Origin: Klebsormidium nitens
Taxonomy: Eukaryota > Streptophyta > Klebsormidiophyceae > Klebsormidiales > Klebsormidiaceae
Assembly: GCA_000708835.1 (NCBI GenBank)
Contig: DF237000.1
Coordinates: forward strand, 4,166-68,165
Reading direction: 5' to 3'
DNA length: 64,000 nt
Of the stretch, positions 1-10,632 are shown piece after piece; position 1 is the stretch's first letter, and every line of letters starts with the position of its first letter. The position numbers and the translations under genes are program-made. The notes beneath the pieces were generated by a model that made no database searches, was not told the DNA's origin, and worked only from the letters and a program-made list of their open reading frames with translations.

Positions 1-1197
1 TAAACTTCAGCAACACTTGTTTCGGGCTTTCCATGGAAAGCACACCGCAACTGTGACCGGCTCTTGTCAATTGCGCTACATCCATTAATGTGGAATTGTG
101 CACGGTTTACGAGGAGCTATTATCGATTTGAGAAGAGTCTCAACACATTAGAAGACGCTGTCAGGAGTCACTCAATGTGGAAAGTCGGAAAGCAGTGAGG
201 AAGTCTGATTCTGTGCTTGTTGAAGATCCACGGTACTCACAACTCTGACTGATCATGCCTATGGCATGAATAACGAAAAGTCGAAAAGTCCGAGTCCGAT
301 TCATTTCTTGCAAGGACCTTGCAAGGACCATAGCTTATGGTCCACCACCCGGCCATACGGCTTCTACAAGAAGTGTACCCATTTTTGAAATCAGGGTTGC
401 CCATGCCACCATTCCGCTAGGAAACCTTCTCGTGCACCCGAGGAAGGGCAGAATACATGCGTCAGGGTACAAGTTTTCGAAATTACAAAATGGCTACTAG
501 TACTGTATCGAATGAGGAACAGAAGCCTGATGCTTTTGAAGCCTGGGTTGGGGGGTGGGGAGAATTGGAATAATCTCAAACAAGCTCAAGGCAGTAACAC
601 GAGCTCGGAGCTCGACGACAGGTGTCGGCGAAACGAGCTCGATTGGAAACACAGTGTCCGTCCGATGGAGCTTGGACGGCTCGATGAACAGTAATTCGAT
701 ACCTACCGGTCACGGCCGCCGAACCCCAATAGGTCGGTACCGTAACCCAACGATGTGCACCGCGTTTATGTCATCGGAACGGTTTCAGGGGGTTTAGAGT
801 ACCCGTCAATACTGCCCCTTCCAAGTAAGGATTCGAGCAATTCGCCACATGCAGCTGGCGGAACTTGCTCGATGGTCCATCGAGCAGCGATACAAGTTCC
901 AATTCTCCCCACCCCCCCTCCCTGGAACCTGGAAAGACACAGAGTCAAAGAGGTCATGGCTGTCCTGAGGCTGAGAACAGCAAGTATCACCAGTATCACC
1001 TTATGAAAAGAAGGAAGACAGAGCGTTGTAGCGCCGCACACGTAGAAGCTTTCATAGGGCCGCGTGCTGATCTCTCTTGCTCAGCAAGTTGCTGGAGTCT
1101 GCCCGGAGAGGGCGCAGAAAACATAGGAAGGCAGGTCAGGAGCTGACCCCGTTCTTTGTACCCAGTGTGGCAGGAGAATTGGCCGCAGCCCTCAACC
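1..1197. other. Upstream region of the SNM1 gene, no gene seen
   Basis: Only short, overlapping, low-quality reading frames are present and none resembles a known family. The right part should hold the promoter and 5' untranslated region of the SNM1 gene that starts at 1198. I saw no convincing TATA element. Confidence 0.4.
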
Positions 1198-4100
1198 ATG
1201 GACGAGAGCTGGCACCGCCGCAGCAATGACACCACCAGCTCCTATGGGCAGACGTTCAAACGGTCCAAAATGGTTTTAAATACTGGTGATGATCTGGTCC
1301 ATTTCAACAGCAGCCCTCTTGATGCATCCACTGGTCCAAAAAGCTGCTTCGAGCCTGGCAAAATTGGGGCAGCATTGGAGACCCCGTTGCTTGAGCAGTA
1401 CAGAAGTGCGCTCAGCGATCTGAACGGAAGGGCCTTCCCAAAAGAGAAAGGAGTCTCCGGGGGCTTTGCAAGGAGAAAGGAAAACCAGGAGCCTCATTTC
1501 CAACCCGTCAGCTCCTTCAGGGTACGCAGTCAGAAATCCTTTCCTGCCGAGCCTTCCCGACAGCACTACAACCATCTGGCTGGCAGTTGCGCTGAAGCAA
1601 GTAACTGTCAGGACGGTGATCTCAAGCTGCTCTCGGCGCATCCCCCAGTATCTCCTGTCAGCTTAGACTGGCAGGATTCCCAAGTCAAGCTCTCCCAGTC
1701 TGAGACCCGTTGCTTAGGTGAACCAAATGCAGGACCTGCGTACAAGGGAGGGTGCACAAACTCTGAGACATCAGACGAAGAAGAAGATGATGCCGACCTG
1801 TTCTACGACTGGAGAGCAGCCGCAGGTGCGGCCACACAAGAGGACAGTGCCTCCGAGAAAGCTCATGCAGAGTCAGGAGCAGCTACTGACAGGCCTTCCA
1901 AGCAGGGTTTTGAAGCAACTCAATGCAGCAGAAACGGAGCCATTTGGGAAGTCGGCGTCACTGTCCAGAGCCTTGGAGGTCAGTGTTGGAGTCAGAACGA
2001 GTCTCTCCCGAGTTGCCAGGATGCTAAACAAGACCCTGAGGAGCAGAAAGCGCAGGCAGATAGTGACCTGGAGAATGACAGTCAAGAGGGGGCCCTTTCT
2101 CAGCTGCTCGAGATGGTGGACGAGGATGTACTCAAGCCTGGCAGTGACATAGAAGCAGACTGCGTTGGTCCCAATACTGAACCAGAGTTTATGAGAATCA
2201 GTGACGTAAACTCTGCGCGGTGTGAACTGCCGTTGTTGATGGAGAATACGTCAACTTCCGGTCAGAAAGGGAGAGTTCTCAGCAGAGAGGAGCGGAGCCG
2301 GTTCATTCTGGAGGCATCTCAGGCGGTGCTGACAGACTCTGGGGATCAGAGTGGGGGCGAAGAATCAGAGGGGGAGGATGACGAGGCGCTGGAGTGTCCA
2401 GTGTGTGGCGTCAGTCTGAAGCAGATGGAAGCGGCCAGTCGGGATGCGCACACAAACCGGTGCTTGGATGGAGCGGAAGGAGAGGTGAGATGACAACTTC
2501 GGACAGGCCTTGTTTCGAGGTTGATGGTAGCAGGAAGAGGTTGCTTCTGATCAGCGGGGCAAGCAGGGCCCAAAAGTATGCGGATGGGTTCCCTACTTCG
2601 AGCCATTAACTTTGTGTTCCAAGAACAACTCGATGCTTTGCAGAACAGTTTATCCTGACGCGGCAACTGCAAATGCAGAAATTAAGCGAAAATGGAGACT
2701 TTGATGGACCTTTCTCTTGCTTGCATAAGCTTCCTGACGAGACTGTAGATGTTACAATCCCTCAATTCCAACCCAAGAAGTTGGCTTCGTGGATTTCAAC
2801 TGCTTGCGCTCAAGAACAAGGAAGCTGCCTTCGCTCGTGAAGCTCTTGCGCTCAGACGTCACCACTAGCAAAGAGAACACACCTCAGCCGATCCCACCAG
2901 TAATCTACGTCCACAGCATGATCTCCCTTCACTTTTCTCAGGACGACCATCACGCTGACTCAGCCAAGGCCGCCTCTCCCCCGGACCCCTCTGCCACAGA
3001 CGTAAACCGTTGCGGCCTCGACAATGCCCCGCTCGTTGCGTGGCTCGACAGACTGCAGCTGGGACGATATGCGGAAGCTTTTGTAAAAGAAGAGGTCGAC
3101 TTCGACGCTCTTCACTGTCTAAAAGAGGAGGTGGGGTTTCTTCGCGTCTGCTTTGTGAGAAAACATCTCTGGTATGTGCATATAAGGCTCTGCTGTAGCA
3201 TATTCCAGCAACAAGAACTGGGATGCATCTGCTAGAAGTTCCTTTGCTACAAGTTTCTTTCTCAGTTCTCTTCTTCCAGCTTGCTTTTGCCGTCTCTTCT
3301 TGGCTGTTTTGGACGTTGAAGCTCGTTATCCTCCTATGCAGGACCTGGAGTCGATGGGAGTCGTTACATTGGGGCCCAAACGGAAGCTGCTGGCTGCTAT
3401 CGAGACGCTCAGGAGGCGGTCGGAAGGGGAAAGCACACCAGCCGGATCTGCTCATCAGGTTCGTGCTTCCAACTAAAAACCTGGATCAACGATCTTCTGA
3501 TTGGAGGAATCTGGATCATCAAGCTGCTTTCGTTTGCTCTCAAGCACATGTAGTCTGACGTGTTCCTCAAGCAGCAAGAATGTGCGTCTGGCGAGCAACA
3601 ACATTAGAAACCAAGAAATGTCCAGCTGACTGAGAGGAGCACGGTGCCAAGTAGTACTCTGCGGTGCCTCTCGACTTCGTATCCTATTCGTCCAGCTGGT
3701 TTGAACTGCGGCTTCAATATGGAGAGCCGTCATTCCCATGAAACGCCTCTCAGTTGCTAAAAGGCGGCTAAGCAGCTGTGTAATATTGCTCTCGAACCAA
3801 AGGCTTGTTCAGCGTATGCATTTCCCCCGACTTTACATGACTTTTCTTGCTTTTAATTGATATTCCCCCCCATCATCGTGTCAATTTGAGTAGTCATCCG
3901 CTTCTCAGTCCTGCAGGACGCGGCAGCAGACGCACCGCCCGTGCACAAGCCTGCCGCCGCAGCCAACCGCCAAATCACGGACTTCTTCCCGGCGCCTTCC
4001 GGAGGGGTTTCCGCCACCGCCGCCTCTTCCAAGGGCCTCATCACCAACTTCTTCACCACGCCCGATGGCAAACGTCTGCCGCCGCCCTCGCCAGCTGTCG

Positions 4101-7100
4101 CCCCAGCAGCAGGTGCGAATTGCGGTAATTTGCATTTGGAGGTCGTGGGCTCTTGACACGTGTCAGACTCACTGTGGCACTTTGCCCGGCGGCATGACCC
4201 GGGTTGGCTTGGTGCCCTTGCTAGCTGTCGCCCCAGCAGCAGGTACGCATAGTTCGGCCACGTGCCGCGGGGTTGGTGGTTCTTTACTTCGTGTCAGAAC
4301 ACTATCGCGGTTTGCTCAGTCCGGTGCCCTCGCTGGATCGTGGCCCCAGCAGGTGCGCAGCTGTGATCATCTGCCGTAGGTTTGGTGGGCTCTTGACATG
4401 CGTCGGAAGCACTGTCGCTTTTTGCCTGGCGGCATGACCTGGGTTCATTCTTGTCGGAAGCACTACCGCTTTTAGCCTGGCGGCATCACCCGGGTTGAGT
4501 CGGTGCCCTCGCACAAATTATTGTTCAGCAGCAGGTGCGGGATGTGGCCAAGCTTTCTAGGTTTGCTGGCCTCTTGATACGTGTCAGAAGCACCGTAGCA
4601 GTTTGCCTCAGATGTGTCCACGTGAATCAGTTTGATGGGTGCCCGTAGGAAGGTTTGAGATCATTGAGCACCCGATCACGAAATCAGGGCAGCAGGAGCT
4701 TTGTGGTTGGCTCAATTCCATTGTAATGTAGCGCCCAGTCTTGCAGGTTTGTGCGACTCTAATAGATGGCCCTCCTTCAGAAACGCTTGGTTTCCAAAAA
4801 AACTCTTTTGTCCGAAATTTGCAATTTGAGTGTACGGTCTGAGAATGAGGCAGAAAGAAATTGGGGGACATCAATCTTCCGTATTGGCGCGGAGCAAAGG
4901 CCTCTTGCTTTTTTGCGAATTGCATTCCCTGTTTCTCTTTCGTTTTGAGCTGTAAGGGCTGAGCAGATTGATCAGACCCACGTGTTCTTTGCTTGACTGA
5001 AAAGCGGACGGGGCGCCTTCGTTGCGAAATAGGGCAATCCTTCGGGCAAGCGCGCGGGGGTTCCTGGAAGCAGGGTTTGTATCATCAGAGATTCATGTTG
5101 ACAACTTTGTACAACTAAGCTCAATCTCCTTGTTGCCAGGTAGGGGCCGGGGCGCCTTCGTTCCGAAGAAGGGCAATCCCCCGGGCAAGCGCGGGGGTGC
5201 GTGGAAGCAGATCTCCGGGGACCCACACGAGTGGCATCTGGTGCCCGGAACAGACTTCCGGGTTGACGGCTTCCGCTTCCAGAGCCCGCACTGCCGCTAC
5301 TGGTTCCTTTCTCACTTCCATGCCGATCGTAAGTTCGCGTTTCTTTCAACTTGCTTCCCTTTGAGCGATACCTGGGTTTTTATGGAAGTCGTGGTAAGAG
5401 AGTCGACTTCTAGCTCGGTGAAATGTCTTAAAAATACTCGCTGCCATGGCTGCTTCTCTTACCGTGTTTCCAACGGCTGCTTGCAAAGCTTAACAACAGT
5501 TCTTACCTTCAGCAGGGCGAAAACCGATACTCGTCTTGCATTTTGTAACCTGCCTGTAGCGCATTCCCGGAACCCTTCGCATTGAAAGACCAGGCATTGG
5601 ATAGGAAGGAGACATACGTTTCCCCTAAGCGATCTGAACGCGGGTAGCGTCGAAGCCAAAAGTTTGTCGACTCTAAGAGCTCGTCAAGCCTTGTGCCCTG
5701 CAAACTACTAGGGCCTGACCCGCAACTTCCGGCACGGCGTCATCTTCATCCGTGACGAAACTGTTGTCGACGCTGAACTCTTAGCCAGTCTGATTCTCCT
5801 ATTACGAGTATCACTTCCTGTTTAAGAAAGAACGAAAAGAAATAAAAGCACTGTCAAATTTTGCCCTGCTCACCAGGCTGCCAGGGCCTGACCCGCAACT
5901 TCGGGCACGGCGTCATCTTCCTTCATGACAAAATTGCTTCCGATGCTGAACTCTCAGTCATTCTGAATCCGATATTACGAAGACCACTATGTTTCATTAG
6001 AAGAAATGAATCTACATAGACATTCTGTGCCCCACAGACTACCAGGGCCTGACCCGCAACTTGCGGCACGGCGTTGACTTCACTCACTGGACGAAAGTGT
6101 TTCCGACGCTGAACTCTGCTCGAATCTGGCAATCGGATTTCCAGATTGCCAAAGCTGATTGTTTCAGTGCAAAAACGAGGGAAAAAAACAAAGAAAGCAT
6201 TCTGTGCCCCACAGACTGCCAGGGCCTGACCCGCAACTTCCGTCCCGGCGTCATCTTCATTTACCGAACGAAAGCGTTTTCGACGCTGAAGTCGCCTTCA
6301 ATCAGAACCCCAAATCACGGAATATGATAATTTCTGTTAGAACAAAAGAGCTCAAAAGAAAAGAAAAGAAAGAAGCATCCTGTGCCTCACAGACTACCAG
6401 GGCCTGACCCGCAACTTCCGGCACGGCGTCATTTTCTGCACGCCCATCACGGCGCGCCTGGTCCACATGAAGCTGGGCGTCCCGCTGGAGAAGCTCCGCC
6501 CGCTGCCGCTCAACGAGCGCACGCGCGTCGACAACTGCCACGTCACCCTCCTGGAGGCCAACCACTGCCCGGGGGCGGCCATGATGCTCTTCGAGCCCGA
6601 CGGCGCCAAGGTGACGTCAGCATAATTTCTTAGAGAAGGGGAGTTGCGTGGATTGGAGGTGTCATTGAGGGAGATTGTCTGTTCGAGCGAGAAAGCTTAC
6701 TTCGATGAGTGGAATTCACAGTCAGCTTCACGAACTTTAGAATCGTGATGGCATCCCCGTCACTCTGGCGGGATCCTCGCAATGCATGAGGAGTAAAGGC
6801 GTCTTGACGCAACACTTTGCATTGCGAACCTTCTTCGTCTTCCCAACCCGCTTTGCACAGCGTCAATGTATTACTCAGAAGAACCATACGAAATTCTAAA
6901 ACAAAAAGATCTTGCTCCGATTTCCTGCTGCCACAAGCCGACGTTCAGCCCAGCCATTTCTCCAATTTTTCTACGCATCCAAATCTCATAAGTAAGCACT
7001 TTAATTGAGAATTTCTGCTTCTTGATTCGCAGCCGACTCTTCACACCGGCGACTTCCGCTACTGTCCCGCCATGGCGCGCTACCCCGCGCTCCGAGCAGT

Positions 7101-9966
7101 GGAAATCGGCACCCTGATTCTGGACACCACGTACTGCGACCCCCAGTACGACTTCCCGGAGCAGGATGCCGTCATCCAGTTCGTCATCGATGCGATCCAA
7201 GCCGAGACGTTCAACCCCAAGACGCTCTTTCTGATCGGGGCTTACACCATCGGTGAGTCTCAGGGTCATTCAGTTCAGTTTTATAGTCATTCTGTCTCAA
7301 TTTTCATCATCAACTTTTCTAGACACCCAGTTTGTCGTTGGCGCATCTTGAGCAGAGACATTCAACCCCGAGACGCCCTTCCTGATCGGGGCCTAGACTT
7401 GATCGGTGAGTTTAGGGTCACCCACTTTGGTTTTGGGGTCAGTTTCAGTTTCTGGTGTCAAGGTTAAGTTACCCAGTTCGGCAGCGGCGCAGTACAGGCC
7501 GAGGTGTTCAATCCCCAGACGCTGTTCCTGGTTGGAGTCTACACGATTGGAAAGTGTGCCAGAGCGGTGATACAGGAGAAACGGAAACATCGTCAAGTGG
7601 GGCACCAAACCAGGCCCTTTGTTGGATCTTTTTTACCACGTTTCCAAAGCAGGCTCTCGCCGAAGGCGCTACGGAACGACACGTCTGCAACCAGGAACGA
7701 CACATCTGCACCCAGGCAACGAGTGCGTTTTTTCCGGGAGGTCGCTTGGGCGCTAAGAAGAAAGTGGGTAGCTATGACCGTTAACGGCCCGTTTGAATCT
7801 CCAGGCTCTCAGAACCGGAAACTTTGTTACGACTTGTCGCGCTCCAGATTAGGCTCCAGCTGAATGCGAGTTGGCGTCCGAGAACGGAGCAGCTAATTCT
7901 GCAGGCTCACTTCTTTGCCATTAAGCTCTCAAGGAAGACTCCCAACTAACGAACAGTTCGCATTCACGCATGGAGCGCGTGTGTTTGCAAAGTCGCGCGT
8001 GAGCTCAACACCAACTTCTTCGACAGTAAGCTCTCAAGGAAGCCTCCCTACTAACAAAAACCTTGCATCTAGGGAAAGAGCGCGTGTTTCTGGAAGTCGC
8101 GCGAGAGCTCAACACCAACTCCCCGACAGTACGCTCTCAAGGAAGGCTCTCGTCTAACGAAAAGTTTGCACTCAGGCAAGGAGCGCGTTTTTCTAAAAGT
8201 TGCTCGGGAGCTTAACACCAACTTCTTCAAAGTAAGCTCTCAAGGTAAGGCTCTCAACTAACGATAATTTTGTATTTAGGCAAGGAGCGCGTGTTTCTGG
8301 AGGTTGCTCGGGAGCTCAACACCAAGGTGTACGTCGGGGCTGCGCGGCGCAAGGTGCTCGCGTGCCTGGACCTGCCCGCCGAGGACATGGCGCGACTCAC
8401 CAGTGAGTGCCCACGTCATTTGTGACGTCACATAGACTGCGGTCAAACCCCGCCCCTTTTGCCCCTCTTTCCTCACGAATAGCTTCTGCGGCGTGGCGCA
8501 AGGTGCGTGTGCCTGGACCTGCCGGCCGAGGACATGGCGCGACTTACCAGTGAGTGCCCTTGTCATCTGTGGCGTCACTATTGTACTTCGGCCGACTCCA
8601 AATCCCTTTCTCCTAGTCGATTGGTGCTGCGCGGCGCAAGGCGCTAGCGTGCCTGAACCTGCTCGGTGAGGACATGGCACGACACACGAGTGAGTCCCGA
8701 CGTCACATGTGACGTCATCATAGACTGGGGTCAAACTCGCAGCTTTTCCCCCTTCTTTTTCATGAATAGCTTTTGCTGCGTGACGTAAGGTGCTCGCGTT
8801 TCCTGGACCCGGCCGCCGAGGGACCTGGCATGACACACGAGTGAGTGCCCACGTCAACCGTGACGTCACTATAAACCGTGGTCAAACCCGAGTACTTCCC
8901 CTTTCCCCAGTAGCCTGTGGAAGAGGAGTAGAGGGGTCGGACGGAAACTTCTGCATCAACGGTCTCTGGATCGGCATCGGCCCACGTTCTCTTGCATCGC
9001 TTGTCCGGAAAAGGTCGCCTCACTTGACAAAATGGGTGCAGGACTTCCGTTTTTGGCTCCATCGCCGCTTCCCTAGGATTGGCAGAACTGCGCCACTTTG
9101 CTTTTGGCTCACACGTGTTGCTCTGGTATGGGCGCAGCTAACGAGAATGAGAGCAACGTCCACGTGGTGCCCCTGTGGTCGCTGGCCAACTTCAAGCGGC
9201 TGACCACGATTGCTAAGCACTACCAGGGGCGGTACAACACCTTCGTCAGCTTCTCGCCGACCGGTGAGCGTTCCTTCAAAGGCCCGGGTTGATCCATTCA
9301 TACTGAAAGAAAGGTCGTATACCGGCAACAATGGTTTCTGAGGATGAAGCGTTTCGTTGTTAGAGGTTTGACGGTTCAGATTGTGTACCGAAATGTGGGT
9401 CAATGGTCGGCAAAAGCGGCGTTCTGCGTTTCTATGGTGCGTCCTGTTGTCTTGTCTGCACCATAAAACGGACGTACTCACATCCGCCGCCTGGATTGAG
9501 CAGCTTCACAGACGTTAATCTACGCGCCCAAGCTTGCACATCACTCCATTCCAGGGGAAGCTACTTCTCCCATCAGGATATGAGTGCACTGGATGTCTTT
9601 TGACGGTGTTTTCAGGCGGCAGCGGACATCATGAGTCAATCAAAGAGACGTCGTGGTCTTATAGACATCAGTTGTCATGAATGTCCGTCCAGATTTATTC
9701 CGTGAGGTTTGACAAAGCGCTCCCCCCGCGCAGGCTGGAGTTTCGGACGCGGCAAGAAGCGGACGACGGGCACGCGCCGGCAGCAGGGCACCATCGTCCG
9801 CTACGAGGTGCCGTACAGCGAGCACAGCAGCTTCAGCGAGCTGCGCGCTTTTGTGCGCGTGGTCAGGCCGGGCTACATTTTACCGCATGTGAATAACGAC
9901 GGGGGCCCAAAAGCCGAGGCGATGCTTCGGGAGCTGCTGAAAGAACGCGAGCCAGATGCCCAATAA
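1198..9966 (+). CDS. SNM1: SNM1/DCLRE1-type DNA cross-link repair nuclease, 10 exons, 965 aa
   Basis: Predicted 5'-3' exonuclease of the metallo-beta-lactamase/beta-CASP family that repairs interstrand cross-links in the nucleus. Exons: 1198-2484, 2942-3130, 3342-3458, 3917-4112, 5140-5328, 6393-6610, 7033-7252, 8280-8402, 9138-9263, 9734-9966; all phases agree. Start: first ATG in the frame, residues MDESWHRR. Order of parts: acidic disordered N-terminus; UBZ4-type finger at about 398-424 (CPVC...HTNRC); SAM domain at about 455-525; two ITxFF motifs near 548 and 571 that resemble the core of a PCNA-binding PIP box; catalytic domain from about 597. Catalytic motifs seen: SHFHADH (the last His is completed across the exon 5/6 splice), ANHCPGAAM, HTGDFR, the beta-CASP Asp in LDTTY, and the SEHSSF and ILPHV segments. 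From memory, plant SAM-containing SNM1 proteins such as Arabidopsis AT2G45700 share this layout; animal SNM1A has UBZ and PIP motifs. All metal ligands are intact. Its introns carry many exon echoes (listed separately). Confidence 0.93.
4086..4620 (+). repeat. Four echoing copies of the SNM1 exon 4 3' end and donor site
   Basis: The real exon end and donor (CCCCAGCAGCAGGTGCG, 4101-4117) recur in decayed form near 4223, 4341 and 4530. Each copy is followed by related intron sequence with the elements 'ctcttgacacgtgtcag' and 'tttgcctggcggcatgac'. Spacing is about 115-180 bp. Each copy keeps an AGGT-type donor, so all are possible decoy 5' splice sites. Confidence 0.85.
5005..5213 (+). repeat. 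Duplicate of the SNM1 exon 5 5' end
   Basis: About 65 bases near 5006-5072 (starting 'ggggcgccttcgttgcgaa') closely match the start of real exon 5 near 5149-5213 ('ggggcgccttcgttccgaa'), offset by about 143 bp. The upstream copy has substitutions and encodes an altered, non-catalytic version. Confidence 0.85.
5700..6440 (+). repeat. Five tandem copies of the SNM1 exon 6 acceptor and first ~45 bases
   Basis: The real exon 6 start (6393, 'actaccagggcctgacccgc') is preceded by four copies at about 5702, 5872, 6036 and 6214. Spacing is about 164-180 bp. Each unit holds an exon-start piece, then a shared segment with the core 'ttccgacgctgaactc', then 'ctgtgccccacag'. The copy at 5702 encodes a stop straight after its first codon. 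The copies at 6036 and 6214 keep intact CAG acceptors and stay open for many codons. Confidence 0.93.
7196..7560 (+). repeat. Three copies of the SNM1 exon 7 3' end and donor
   Basis: The real exon end (about 7205-7258, coding 'ETFNPKTLFLIGAYTIG' and then GTGAGT) recurs near 7350-7412 and 7503-7555. The second copy keeps 'ggtgagttt' but has an in-frame stop (GGGGCCTAG). The third lost its donor: 'attggaaag'. Confidence 0.85.
7915..8335 (+). repeat. Tandem copies of the SNM1 exon 8 5' end
   Basis: Real exon 8 (from 8280, 'gcaaggagcgcgtgtttctg') is preceded by three similar units, with exon-like parts near 7966, 8074 and 8176. The spacing is about 105 bp. Each is followed by 'gagctcaacaccaact' and a linker resembling 'agtaagctctcaaggaagg'. 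Reading frames are eroded in the copies. Confidence 0.88.
8340..8850 (+). repeat. Tandem copies of the SNM1 exon 8 3' end and donor
   Basis: The real exon end (8340-8408, 'gaggacatggcgcgactcac' then the donor) recurs near 8530, 8668 and 8815. Spacing is about 145 bp and each copy is followed by 'gtgagtgccc...gtcat...gtgacgtca'. Exon 8 is therefore flanked on both sides by echoes of itself. Confidence 0.88.
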
Positions 9967-10632
9967 GCGGGCGGCAAGACGCCCATTAATTGCGTTCGAG
10001 GAGAGACAGTGGGTGTGTACTGAAGCGGGGAATGGTTTCCAGCTTGCTTAAAGGTGCAGGAGGAGCAGGGCCCGAACTGATTTGAAGACTGTGTACAGTA
10101 CAACGAGCTCACGGCCGGTCAGCAGGAGAAAACGGTCACTGTGGAACGTACATCGTTGTATACCGTACAATAACACGGACCTGTGTCATGCATCATATCG
10201 CGTCAGCAGCCGCCATATGGGACGTCCATTCCGACATCTGGGGGTGCATACGGACGGTACAGCAGCGCACTTACGTACCGTCGATCTATTCGGCTAAGAT
10301 TTAAACGCATCATTGTAACTTCGAAACTGGCATATGCTGCATGGGTATTACACTTGCGGCATGTCAGTTAACTGTCTATGGTCGAGCGTGGCCACTGGCG
10401 GCCTCTAATTCAGCCATTGAAGCTCCGATGCATGCATGCAACTGGTGGACTGCTTTCCATCTAATTGTTGCTCTGACTGTCCTTTTGGGGTCGGCATAAA
10501 TGCGATTGCCAACACTCTTTGGTCACGCAATCCCAGGCTGTACAAGTAATAAAGTTGAATGTGCGAATGTTTACTCGACTCAGCCAATTTGCGCTACTCC
10601 TCAGCTCACAGTGGGCCGAACCAAGAATCTAA
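9967..10632. other. Convergent spacer between SNM1 and SPC25
   Basis: This holds the 3' ends of two converging genes. No further gene or RNA was recognised. Confidence 0.5.

Noticed and set aside
6061-6407. Open frames through the third and fourth exon 6 echoes
   Set aside because: They read from echo copies into intron sequence and lose the nuclease motifs, so I treat them as repeats and not as coding exons.
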